A stretch of DNA of 64,000 nt from Bacillota bacterium (lineage in GTDB: Bacteria > Bacillota > Clostridia > Christensenellales > Aristaeellaceae), in contig JAEYAR010000093.1 in assembly GCA_023404715.1 (NCBI GenBank), positions 87,729 to 151,728 of the forward strand, written 5' to 3'. Shown here piece after piece: positions 9,173-18,300 of the stretch. Both the position numbers and the translations under genes were made by a program. A model generated the notes under the pieces. The model saw only the letters and a program-made list of their open reading frames with translations. It was not told the origin of the DNA and searched no databases. Numbering within the stretch: the first letter of the stretch is position 1; the number at the start of each line of letters is the position of its first letter.

Positions 9173-10675
9173 TTACTTGAGCGCGTTGAGCGAATCGACG
9201 ATGGTCTTGGACCAGGCGGCGCCGCCATCGGTTTCAAAGCGGGCCATCGCCTCGTCGTAGGTCATTTCGCCCATGGTCACCTTGGCGATCAGCTCGTTTT
9301 TGAGGGTGGTCAGATCGCCGTTGTACATGCTCATCGCGTCCGTGGTGGGCACGATCTGGGCGAGCTTGGAATGGGCGTTGAAGACCTCGGCGGAGACCTT
9401 CGCCTCTTCCTTCACAGAGTCTTCCCGCGGATCGTAGTAGCCTTCCGCGAAGGAGGCCAGGGCGAGCATCGGGTCGATGTGGTGCTTGGCATAGGGGGTA
9501 CCGGGGATTTCAAGGCTCTCGCGCATGTGGAACTGGCCCTCTTCATACTGCGTGCCCAGCACTTCCTCAGCCTTGGTGCTCCAGTGAACGTCCTCGACGC
9601 CGTAAGTCCACAGCATCTGCATGTCGCCGCCGTCGAGCATGGTATCGATGAAGTAGGTGAACACGCCCTCGGGGTTCTCGCAGGCCGAGGAGATGGCCCA
9701 GACCGGCGGGACGCGATCGAAATAGGCGTCGACCTCGGCGATCGGGGGCAGGGCCACCAGCTCGCCGCTCAGACCGTTCTTTTCCAAATTGGTCTTGAGG
9801 TTCGTTCCCCAGGTGCCCGCCCAATAGGTGAACACGCCGAAGGTGTCGTCATAATACTTGTTGCGGCAATCCTTGGTGCCGTTGGTGAGGGTCGTCGGGT
9901 CGATGTAGCCCTTGGTATAGCCCTCGTTCAAGCGTTCGAGCGCGCCCTTCATGGATTCGAGCGTGAAGCCGTCGATCCAGGCGCCGTCCTCTTGCTGAAT
10001 GAAGGAGGGATATGCATCCTGATAGAATTCCGGTAGGTAGTTGACATACGGATGCTCCGGCCCGATAAAGCCTGCAGCCGCGACGCCGAACGTATCCTTC
10101 TGACCGTCGCCGTCAGGGTCGCCGTTCACGAACGCGTCGAGCATGGCGACGTACTGCTCCCAATTGGCGGGCGCCTCCAGGCCGACGGCGTCCAGCCACG
10201 CCTTTTTAACGTAGGTAAGGCAGCCGTTGCCGCGCGTCGGGGAGAAGCCGTAAAGCCCGCCGCTAATCCGCAGGCCGTCTAGTACGCTGTCGCCCGTGAA
10301 GCGGCCGGAGGCCTTGGTGGCGGAGTTTTCCCACGCCTCGCTCATATCCCACAGCACGCCCTCGGCGGCGTAGGAGGAATAGTAGGTAGAGGGGAGGATC
10401 ATCACATCCGGCCAGTCGCCGGAGGCGATCTGCTGCTGCAGGACGTCGAAATACGCGTCATGATCGGGTTGAATGATCTCCAGATCGATGCCGGTGAGCT
10501 CTTCCCAACGCGCCTCCATCTTATCGCGGGCGTTGAGGGTCGTGAAGACCGTGCCGTCTACCATGATGGTGATCTTGTCGGGCTTCTTGACCTCATCAGC
10601 TGCGGCGACGGAGGCGGTAAACGCCAGCGTCATCGCCATGGTTAGCGCCAAAACCAGGGAAAGCACCTTTTTCAT
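9173..10675 (-). CDS. Extracellular solute-binding protein (LplA-like)
   Basis: 500 aa binding protein of a CUT1 importer. The N-terminus MKKVLSLVLALTMAM and the following hydrophobic stretch end in an AxA-like cleavage site near SVAAADE. There is no lipobox cysteine, which is odd for a Gram-positive SBP. The body has family-1 SBP features, including a calcium-like loop NGDPDGDGQKD near 200. An in-frame ATG at 10798 exists upstream, but AAAGGAT lies before the ATG at 10675 and the signal peptide starts there. It likely captures rhamnogalacturonan-derived oligosaccharides. First gene of the eight-gene operon. Confidence 0.92.
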   Translation of the reverse strand: MKKVLSLVLALTMAMTLAFTASVAAADEVKKPDKITIMVDGTVFTTLNARDKMEARWEELTGIDLEIIQPDHDAYFDVLQQQIASGDWPDVMILPSTYYSSYAAEGVLWDMSEAWENSATKASGRFTGDSVLDGLRISGGLYGFSPTRGNGCLTYVKKAWLDAVGLEAPANWEQYVAMLDAFVNGDPDGDGQKDTFGVAAAGFIGPEHPYVNYLPEFYQDAYPSFIQQEDGAWIDGFTLESMKGALERLNEGYTKGYIDPTTLTNGTKDCRNKYYDDTFGVFTYWAGTWGTNLKTNLEKNGLSGELVALPPIAEVDAYFDRVPPVWAISSACENPEGVFTYFIDTMLDGGDMQMLWTYGVEDVHWSTKAEEVLGTQYEEGQFHMRESLEIPGTPYAKHHIDPMLALASFAEGYYDPREDSVKEEAKVSAEVFNAHSKLAQIVPTTDAMSMYNGDLTTLKNELIAKVTMGEMTYDEAMARFETDGGAAWSKTIVDSLNALK

Positions 10676-10708
10676 AGCGGGGATCCATCCTTTCTTCTTG
10701 TGCACACG

Positions 10709-10750
10709 ATGCTTTGCACATCGTATGCCTCTTCGCTTTGTGCAAAGCAT
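10709..10750. repeat. 12-bp inverted repeat in the SBP leader
   Basis: ATGCTTTGCACA (10709-10720) is repeated perfectly in inverted form at 10739-10750, 18 bases apart. It lies between the likely transcription start and the SBP start codon, so it can fold as an mRNA hairpin or act as a dyad operator for a regulator such as the adjacent AraC protein. Confidence 0.7.
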
Positions 10751-10834
10751 AACAAAAAGGACGCTTTTTGGCAAGAAACAGTTTTTGAAAGGGCGCACAA
10801 TTCTTTGGATTGATGGTTTTTGGCGCGCTCAAAT

Positions 10835-10864
10835 ATTGTATCCTGAGGCCTGAACCCCTTGCAA
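10835..10864 (-). promoter_or_regulatory. Promoter of the rhamnogalacturonan operon
   Basis: On the minus strand TTGCAA (10859-10864) is followed after 18 bases by TACAAT (10835-10840). The start of transcription would be near 10828, giving a leader of about 150 bases with the 12-bp inverted repeat. The -35 hexamer is palindromic and is also used by the plus-strand promoter. Confidence 0.55.
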
Positions 10865-10886
10865 ACGTAGGATTATTTGGTAAAAT
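10859..10886 (+). promoter_or_regulatory. Promoter of the divergent AraC regulator gene
   Basis: TTGCAA (10859-10864), a 16-base spacer, then TAAAAT (10881-10886). It shares its -35 hexamer with the opposing operon promoter, so the two polymerases should compete. Confidence 0.5.
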
Positions 10887-10924
10887 AGGATCAAAGGAAT
10901 GCGCGCTGATTTGGAGGGAACGAC

Positions 10925-13174
10925 TTGAGAATAGGACGCGAACCACGTCCGGCAAGTACGGGCAGGGAGAGGCGCGCGCAGACGCTCGGCGCGCGCATCG
11001 CGCTATCGTACAGCGTCTTTTTGCTGCTGTGCTTGATCCTGGGCGTCGTGCTCTACGCCTCCTCGACGCGTAGCGCCCGCGAGAGCTTCTGGCGCCAGCA
11101 TATGGCGCGCTTTAACAGCTGCGTACAGACCATGGACGGCTATCTGGACGTGATGGACAACTATACGCGCCGGCTTTTGACGGATTCGACCTTCGTGCGC
11201 TTTGCCAACATGCGCAGCACCCAGGAGCAGGGCTTTTTTACGACCGCATACGATGTGATGCAATCCCTCTCCTCGCAGCTGTATGGTCTTTCGAATCTGC
11301 CGGTAGAGGAGAGCCATATTTACCTGGAGAACGTGGGCTATGTCATCTCCGGCAGCCAATTCACCGAGGCTGAGCAGTATTACCGCTCCTACCGGCACTT
11401 TACGCCCGGCGGCTTTGATGCCTTTATCGATGCGCTCCTCGCATCTGACGGCGCGGGCAGGAACATCGATGTAACCCCCTTTTCCGGCATTGACGGCGAC
11501 CGCTTCTTCGTGCGCAACATCGATCAGATCCTCAACCGCAGCGTGCCGGCGGTGATCTGGTTCGAATGGGATGAAAAAAAGATTGCCGACCTCTTTCTGA
11601 CCGGGGACGTCGCGCAGGGCTGCGCCCTGCTGGTGGCGGACGGAAAGGGGGACGCGCAGATGCTGCTGACAGGGGGCGGCGACGCGCCAGATGCTGCGCT
11701 GTGCGCGCAGCTACCGGCGCTTGCGTTTGACGCCCAAGGCTTCGCCCGGTTGCAAGGCCTGCGCGTGATGCGCCGTGCATCATTGGAAAACGGTTGGACG
11801 TACCTGCTCGCCGTACCGGAGGCGATCTGCGCGCAGGCGCTAGGCAGCTACGATGTGCTTTTTGCGATCATGGTCGTACTCGCGGCGCTGGGCGGCGCTG
11901 TGCTCGTCGCGAGCATGGTGCGCACGCACATGCGACCGATCCACCGGCTCAGCGATCAGCTGCAGGAGGCGGAGCGGGACAACGAGCTGCTCGCGCACGA
12001 TCTGGAGAGGCAAAAGCCGATGGTCTGCGCCTCCTATACGCGCAAGCTGCTCTCCGGGCACATCAGCTCTTCGGATGAATTCGCCTACATCATGCGCTTC
12101 CTCGGGCTGGAGGGCGAGCTTCGCTTCTACGTCCTGTACTTCGTGGCCTACGACCAGCAAAGCAATGCGCTCACCCGGACGGAGAGCTACGAGTGCATCG
12201 CGAGCGCTATCCCCGCCTATCTGGAGACGGATTATCCCTGCTACTTTTATACGACGGTGGATGGCAACTGCGTTGCGCTCGTCGCCTATGGCGAGCAGAC
12301 GGAGGACCCGCTCATGGACCTGCAGCACCGCACGCTGGGTTTGCACGACTTTATGTTGACCGAATACGGGCTGTGGCTTTATGCGGGCGTAGGGCGGATT
12401 TGTTTACAGCCGAGCAAGCTGTGGGAGGCCTACGAGCAGGCGCGCACGGCCGCGCGCTACACGGCCAAACACCACGTGTTCCTGCCCTATGAGATGATGA
12501 AGAAGGACTCACAAAACGCCTATTACCCGATCGAGATCTCGGCCAAGCTGCTGCACTTCATTACCTCCGGCAACAAGGCGCAGGTGCTGGAGATGTTCGC
12601 GCTCATCCACCAGGAGAATGTGATAGAGCGCACGCTGGCGGAAAATATGTTCAGCTTTCTGCTCTCCGACATCCGCAATACGCTGCTCAAAGCGCGCTTT
12701 TCGATCAGCAACCCCACGCCCGAGCAGGAAGCGCAGCTGCGCGCGCTCGACGAACGGCTGGGCGGCACGGCGACGTTTGCCCTATGCGAGAACATCGCTG
12801 TGGAACTGAGCGGGTTTTTCCGCCAAACGGAGGCAGCGGGCGATCCGATCCCCGAGGTGAAGGCGTATCTGCGCGAGAACTTTACCGATCCGTCGATGTG
12901 TTTGAGCAAGCTCTCCGACAGGTTTCACATTTCGGAGAGCTACCTGTCTCATTTGTTCAAGGAAAAGACGGGCCAGAACTTTTTCAGCTACCTGGAGGAG
13001 CTGCGGCTTACGGAAGCGGCGCGCCGCCTGCAGCAGGAGAAGCATTGCCCGCTGCAGACGCTGTACGTAGAGCTGGGGTATAACAACGCCGCCACGTTCC
13101 GCCGGGCGTTCAAGAAGCGCTTTGGCATACCGCCCAGCGAGATGCGCGAGGCGCGGCGAGAGCGGGGAGATTGA
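10925..13174 (+). CDS. Membrane-bound AraC-family regulator (YesN/YtdP-like)
   Basis: 749 aa one-component sensor. A first membrane helix lies near residues 25-47 (IALSYSVFLLLCLILGVVLY), then an extracellular region of about 255 residues, a second helix near 305-328 (LFAIMVVLAALGGAVLVAS), a cytoplasmic linker, and two AraC helix-turn-helix units at about 645-745 (CLSKLSDRFHISESYLSHLF and YNNAATFRRAFKKRFG). The start is TTG with GGAGGG 6 bases upstream; no ATG fits as well. Proteins of this build sit next to pectin and hemicellulose importers in Bacillota and activate them on sensing an outside sugar. Divergent orientation makes it the likely activator of the operon at 343-10675. Confidence 0.92.
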   Translation: MRIGREPRPASTGRERRAQTLGARIALSYSVFLLLCLILGVVLYASSTRSARESFWRQHMARFNSCVQTMDGYLDVMDNYTRRLLTDSTFVRFANMRSTQEQGFFTTAYDVMQSLSSQLYGLSNLPVEESHIYLENVGYVISGSQFTEAEQYYRSYRHFTPGGFDAFIDALLASDGAGRNIDVTPFSGIDGDRFFVRNIDQILNRSVPAVIWFEWDEKKIADLFLTGDVAQGCALLVADGKGDAQMLLTGGGDAPDAALCAQLPALAFDAQGFARLQGLRVMRRASLENGWTYLLAVPEAICAQALGSYDVLFAIMVVLAALGGAVLVASMVRTHMRPIHRLSDQLQEAERDNELLAHDLERQKPMVCASYTRKLLSGHISSSDEFAYIMRFLGLEGELRFYVLYFVAYDQQSNALTRTESYECIASAIPAYLETDYPCYFYTTVDGNCVALVAYGEQTEDPLMDLQHRTLGLHDFMLTEYGLWLYAGVGRICLQPSKLWEAYEQARTAARYTAKHHVFLPYEMMKKDSQNAYYPIEISAKLLHFITSGNKAQVLEMFALIHQENVIERTLAENMFSFLLSDIRNTLLKARFSISNPTPEQEAQLRALDERLGGTATFALCENIAVELSGFFRQTEAAGDPIPEVKAYLRENFTDPSMCLSKLSDRFHISESYLSHLFKEKTGQNFFSYLEELRLTEAARRLQQEKHCPLQTLYVELGYNNAATFRRAFKKRFGIPPSEMREARRERGD

Positions 13175-13193
13175 TAAACAATGTACGATATTC

Positions 13194-13222
13194 TCGAAAA
13201 GCATAGACATTTAAGCTATAAT
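13194..13222 (+). promoter_or_regulatory. Likely promoter of the cas6-like operon
   Basis: A perfect TATAAT lies at 13217-13222, with a weak -35 (TCGAAA, 13194-13199) 17 bases upstream. It gives the cas6-like cassette its own promoter, separate from the araC gene that ends at 13174. Confidence 0.5.
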
Positions 13223-13246
13223 AAACAAAAATAAGTGGAGATATTA

Positions 13247-14146
13247 ATGCTGATGCGCGACAAAGAAGATATGGAGAATCCACATTTTGTGCTCCCCATC
13301 CTGCCGCTTAAAATTTCGCTTGTGTCATTGGAAGAAGCACATCTGCCGGAATTCATGGGCGCTATGCTCCGCGGTGCGGTAGGAGATGCACTGCTGTCGA
13401 ATCGGGAGGCGCTAACCTACCTTTACGACAACCGAAAATTGAGCGGAAATCAGGAAGACATCGTCAATCCGATTGTTTTCACCGTTCCACGGCTGGACGA
13501 CACGATATTTCATAGGGGCGAGTCGTTGTGCTTAGAGATCCTTCTTTTGGGCGATGCCGCGCGTTTTTCCTATGCATTGGTAAAAGCGCTGCAAGATGTC
13601 GGCCAATTAGCGATGGGAGCGTGGGGCCATCCATTCCGGTTGATGAAAGTGACGCATAGCACGGATAGGCGCGTGATCTGGCAAAAGGGTATTTATCATC
13701 CTGAGGCAGCCCGCAGCGTACTTTTACCTCATCGTACGCTGCAAGACGTTAAAGCGGTGTCGGTTCGGATCTGCACGCCGCTACGCATCCGGCGGGATGG
13801 AGCCCTGCTCGAGACGATCGACTTTCTTACGCTGATTCGCAGCATTACGCGCAGGATAGAGGCGCTTACCGCGCGATATGGAGGCTTTGTGGACATCGAG
13901 GAGATAGAACGTCTGCGGGCGCTTGCGGCGGAGGTGGTCACCGTACGTGAAAACCTGCGGATCAAAGAGCAATCGCGTTATACGAACCGTCAAAATAAGA
14001 AACTGGAGTTTCGAGGACTGGAGGGAAGCGTGCGGTTCGCGGGCGATCTAACCCCATTTGTACCCTGGCTTTATGCGGCGCAGACGCTGCATATAGGCCG
14101 CAATACCACCTTTGGCATGGGGCAAATTGACGTGGAGTTTGTTTGA
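13247..14146 (+). CDS. Cas6-like RAMP-fold pre-crRNA endoribonuclease
   Basis: 299 aa. The N-terminal part has LPEFMGAMLRGAVGDALL, matching the conserved LPxxxGxxLRGAFGxAL of Cas6/RAMP proteins that process CRISPR precursor RNA. In the middle, VGQLAMGAWGHPFRL matches the usual GLGAGRGxFRL strip. The C-terminus, LHIGRNTTFGMGQIDVE, is the Cas6 glycine-rich loop (PF10040 type). I cannot assign a catalytic histidine. A GTG exists at 13235, but GTGGAG sits 6 bases before the ATG at 13247, so I use the latter. No CRISPR repeats, cas1, cas2, cas7 or cas10 are in the window, so it is a solitary member. GC is lower than in the flanking genes. It is followed by a DUF6602 gene. Confidence 0.75.
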   Translation: MLMRDKEDMENPHFVLPILPLKISLVSLEEAHLPEFMGAMLRGAVGDALLSNREALTYLYDNRKLSGNQEDIVNPIVFTVPRLDDTIFHRGESLCLEILLLGDAARFSYALVKALQDVGQLAMGAWGHPFRLMKVTHSTDRRVIWQKGIYHPEAARSVLLPHRTLQDVKAVSVRICTPLRIRRDGALLETIDFLTLIRSITRRIEALTARYGGFVDIEEIERLRALAAEVVTVRENLRIKEQSRYTNRQNKKLEFRGLEGSVRFAGDLTPFVPWLYAAQTLHIGRNTTFGMGQIDVEFV

Positions 14147-14202
14147 GAGGACGACGTAGCGAATGATAATCCTTTAAAGAATACGATTGGAGAGAATCTA
14201 AT

Positions 14203-15099
14203 ATGAAGAAACAAGAGCTTGAGGCTAAGACAATTCAGGATATTGTCGATAACTACAAGGGAAATGAGAAAGCGTTGGTACAGCAGTTGCATTTTGAGAC
14301 AACACATGGTCCTGTTACGGGCGGTTTTCGCGAAGACATCTGGCGTGGTATGTTCGAACAGATCGTCCCCAAGAAGTTTGTGATAGAGCAATCCGTATTC
14401 ATCCTGGATTCTGAAGGGCATGTTTCTAATGAGATCGACTTAGCGATCTTCGATGAGACCTATACGCCTTATATCTTTCGATATGGCAGGCTGAAATTTT
14501 TACCTATCGAGGCTGTCGCTGTCGCCGTCGAGTGTAAAAGCAATTCTATGAATCAAAATAAACTAAACTCGTGGGCGAAGAATGTAGCCAATCTAAAAAC
14601 ATCGACTCATTCGTATACCAGGACCATAGGATTTATAGCTGACGGACGAAATAAACCTGTTGCAACGCAAAGTGCAACACGCCCCATACGTATACTTTGT
14701 TGCTTAAACGAAAACATTGTTAACAGGACTTTGGCATCTGGAGAAGCTTTATTTGATATGGTCATAAGGTCGCCATCAAAAGATGAGTTGCTGAAAATAG
14801 AAATAGACAAGAAAAGGGAGACATTGCAAGATTGGTATATAGCATTAAACCATGCCGCTACTAAACCAGAGGAGTTCAAGGCAAAAGAGGGAAACGGTGA
14901 ATTTACAGGAAAGTGCATTGAAAATATAAAACTGGCAGACTATGAGGTGACAAGATTAGGGGAAAAGGTAAATCTATTGACATTAAACTTGCAGCTCAAC
15001 CAGCTGCTCATGTTGATCAATAACCCCATGCTTTTCCCGCATATCGCCTATGCCGAGATGTTCAACGCTTTGGGGAAAGGAGATGCGAGAGATGACTAA
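14203..15099 (+). CDS. DUF6602 protein with nuclease-like core
   Basis: 298 aa. After GGFREDIWRGMFEQIVPKKF comes a block with NEIDLAIFDE and then IEAVAVAVECKSNS. This D...ExK arrangement is that of PD-(D/E)XK nuclease folds and matches DUF6602 proteins as I remember them (FRE...P.KF...G...NQIDI.IYD...IEAV.AVIEVKS). DUF6602 genes are frequent in defence islands; biochemical function is not established to my knowledge. The gene starts 56 bases after the cas6-like gene with GGAGAG upstream, so they are probably co-transcribed. It is visibly AT-rich compared with the neighbouring araC and kinase genes, which suggests transfer. Confidence 0.7.
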   Translation: MKKQELEAKTIQDIVDNYKGNEKALVQQLHFETTHGPVTGGFREDIWRGMFEQIVPKKFVIEQSVFILDSEGHVSNEIDLAIFDETYTPYIFRYGRLKFLPIEAVAVAVECKSNSMNQNKLNSWAKNVANLKTSTHSYTRTIGFIADGRNKPVATQSATRPIRILCCLNENIVNRTLASGEALFDMVIRSPSKDELLKIEIDKKRETLQDWYIALNHAATKPEEFKAKEGNGEFTGKCIENIKLADYEVTRLGEKVNLLTLNLQLNQLLMLINNPMLFPHIAYAEMFNALGKGDARDD

Positions 15100-15228
15100 G
15101 CAGGTTGTCGCGCTGTCGGTCGACAAGGTGCAGGCGTTGTAGCAAACTTACACGAGGATATGAAGGGCGCAATCTACTTGGATCCACATACGCGTCTGCC
15201 TCACGGTCTTATGCATGTTGAAATTTAA
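15092..15228 (+). pseudogene. Internally deleted third gene of the cas6-like cassette
   Basis: An ATG at 15092 overlaps the end of the DUF6602 gene by 8 bases, with GGAG upstream, and reads MTKQVVALSVDKVQAL before a TAG at 15140. In another frame the codons from about 15133 read GVVANLHEDMKGAIYLDP and onward to LPHGLMHVEI and a TAA ending at 15228. The simplest reading is a gene that lost its middle, leaving an N-terminal piece joined out of frame to a C-terminal piece. I do not recognise the family. Whether both pieces came from the same gene is inference. Confidence 0.5.
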
Positions 15229-15303
15229 TTTAAATCTTTCACCCAATTCCGACGCGCCTGTTTGTCTTTTGAACTTTTTGTCCTGGAAGTCAATTTAATG
15301 CGA

Positions 15304-15332
15304 TTGCGCTGATGATTATTCTGTGATAAAAT
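15304..15332 (+). promoter_or_regulatory. Possible promoter of the hybrid histidine kinase gene
   Basis: TTGCGC (15304-15309), a 17-base spacer and TAAAAT (15327-15332). It lies 60 bases before the kinase start in an AT-rich stretch. Nothing else was seen between 15229 and 15303. Confidence 0.45.
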
Positions 15333-15392
15333 TTAGCTCAGATGAGACATGGAAATGTAGCGCGGGCGTTTGGTTTGGAGGAAGGAAAATAT

Positions 15393-18300
15393 ATGATACA
15401 GGGTTTGCCATCGCAAACTGGGCAATTAAGGGACGTGTTAGACTACGCGCCGATAGCTGTCTTTGTTTGTGCACTAAAAAACGGTAAACTGCTTTATGCC
15501 AATCAGGCAGCAAGGGCGTTGCTTCCAAGCAGAGAGGGCTTAGAGGCATATACCTGTTATCAGATGGCGGGGGTTGATAGGCCCTGTCCATTTTGCCAAG
15601 CCGAAAAGATGAATCGGACGGAGCTTCTGGTCCGTGAATTTGTTCACCCGCAAAGCCGCCGTATTTTTCAGCTCAGCGGCAAGCTCATCGATTGGGTCGG
15701 GGAGCCTGCGCATATCGAATACATAGTGGATATCACGGAGATTAGGCACAAGGACGAACGCGCTAAAGCTTTGCGGGAGGAGCTGGAGGCGACCCTCGGC
15801 AATATCCCCTGCGGGCTTAGCGTTTATCGCTTTGACGCAGACCGGATCACGCCACTTTATCACAACCCCGCCTTTTATGAGATCATGGGCTATTCGCGAG
15901 AACACATTCGAGCGGTTGAAAAGGAGACCGATTATCTGGGCGTTCACCCGCAGGACCTGCAGGCATTGCAGGACAAAATAGCCGATGCCATTCTAAAATG
16001 CGAAAAGCTGCTGCATATTTACCGCGTGTGGAACGACGAAAAGGCGCAATACCGCTGGATCCGACTGGACGGCGCGGTCAAAGCTCAGGAGGACGGAGCA
16101 AAGCTTCTATACGGCATTTACAGCGACGTCAGCGAGCAAAAGCGGCTGGAAAAAGAGCTGATGAGCGCGAACGAAAAGATGCAGGACGTCGTCAATGCGA
16201 TTCCTGGGGGCGTGGCGATCTACAGGGTTTCGGATATATTTGAAACCGTCTATTTTTCAGACGGCGTGCCGGAACTGTCGGGCTATACGGTTTCGGAGTA
16301 CAGGGAGCTAGCCAGGCGGGACGCGGTGGAGATGACCTATTGGGAAGATACCGCCATGGTGATCGCCAAAGCCCGAGAGGTGATCGATACAAGGGGGACG
16401 GCGCAGATCGAATTTCGCAAGCAGCACCGTGACGGGCATATCGTGTGGGTACGGGCACAGATCAGGTGGATGGGCGAAGAAAACGGGTATCCGCTGCTTC
16501 ACTGCGTCTTCCATAATATCAGCGACTTCAAGGAAGCGCAGCTGGAGATGAGCCATCTCGTTAACTCAATCCCCGGGGGGATCGCCAGCTACCGTGTCGA
16601 GGGCGGCCGCTTTTATCCGACCTTTTTTTCGGACGGCGTGTTGGCGCTATCCGGTTATACGCGTGAAGAATATGAAGCGTTGCTCCGCTGTGACGCGTTT
16701 GGCGTCATCTATGAACCGGACAAGCCGCGCGTGCATACGGCGGCGCGGGAGGCGGTTGCGAGCGGTGGGGTGCTCGACATCTACTTTCGGATGCGTCATA
16801 AGGAAGGAAATTTGATATGGGTCCACGTCAACGGCCGACGTATGGGCCCGCTTGCGCAGACGATGCGGTTTTATGCCGTGTTTACAGGCATGTCGGCTGA
16901 AACCCGCTTATTTCAAAGCATTGCCAATGAAACGGCGGACGGTATCTACGTCATCGATAGAGAGAACTACGATTTGCTCTATGTAAACGAGTCGAAGGAG
17001 CTGTTTGTCAAGGATCGGGACTGCCTGGCCCGGAAATGCTATGCGGCCCTGCATGGACAAGATGCGCCGTGCGCATTTTGCACCCTGAAGAGCCACTTGC
17101 CGGACGGGCAAGATCATGAAATGGTGATGCCTGAGGAGGGGCGTTTTTATAGCACCCGTTTTCGCGAGACGGATTGGAATGGGATACCAGCATATGTCAA
17201 GTACGTACGAGACATCACGGACGAGATAAAAACCCGCAGGGAAAAAGAACGTCTGGAGCAATACTTTCAAAGCGTCGTTAAAAACCTGCCCGGCGGCATT
17301 GCGGTCATCCGAAATGAAGGCGACGGCAGGATGGCGCCCGAATACCTCTCGGACGGGTTTGCCGAGATGACCGGCATGCGGCCTGAGGAGGCTTGGCGGG
17401 TCTATCGCCAGGATATTTTGGCCGGCGTGCATGCGCAGGACCGTGAAGCGGTGAAGGCGCAGATGGATGCCTTTATCGTAGGCGGGGCGAGCCGTGAAGA
17501 ATTCGTCTACCGGCTGAAAAAGGGAGTGGACGGCTATGTATGGGTGAAGAATACGGTTTCGCTCATTCAAAGCGAAGGGGCGCAAAGCCGGTTCTATGCC
17601 GTCTATCAAGATATCACCAAAGAGCGCCTGGAACAGGAGCGGGTGCGGCGGCAATACCAGGAACTGATTCTGAAACACTACCGTACGCCGGGCCCCGACG
17701 CGCTGCTCGTCGGCCACTGCAACCTCACGCAGGGAAAGCTCTTCGACGTCGTCGACTATACGCATGCTAACCTGATCGAGCTTTTTGGCGTGGATCGGAT
17801 GCGCTTTTACAACGGATTGGCCGGTTTTGTATCGGATCTAGCAGAGCGAAAGGCTTTTTTGGAAACCTTTGAAAATACGTCTCTGTTGGTCGCGTTTGCG
17901 GATGGATGCATGAAGCGGCAGCTAAAGTGCTTCATTCACCTGCCCGGAGAGACCACGGGCCGTTACGTCCGCTTCGTGATGCACATGGTCGCCACGCCGG
18001 ACAGCGATGACGTGACCGGCATACTGACCGTCACCGATGTGACGGAAAAGGCGATCACCGATCAGATCCTACATCGGCTTTCGGTTACGGGATACGATAT
18101 GGTCGCCGATGTCGACATGATCCGGGATCGCTATACGGTGCTCTCGTCCGGGGAGAACGCCTATTGGCTGCCGCCGCAACAGGGGCGCCATTCCGAATGG
18201 GTTACGCACATGTTGCAAACAAGGATCGTCCCCCGCGATCAGGCCCGTTACGAGGCGGCGCTTTGCCTGGAGGGGATGCGCAGGCGTCTGCAACAGGAGG

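Noticed and set aside
13175..15392. CRISPR array next to the cas6-like gene
   Set aside because: Read through on both strands without finding regularly spaced repeats.
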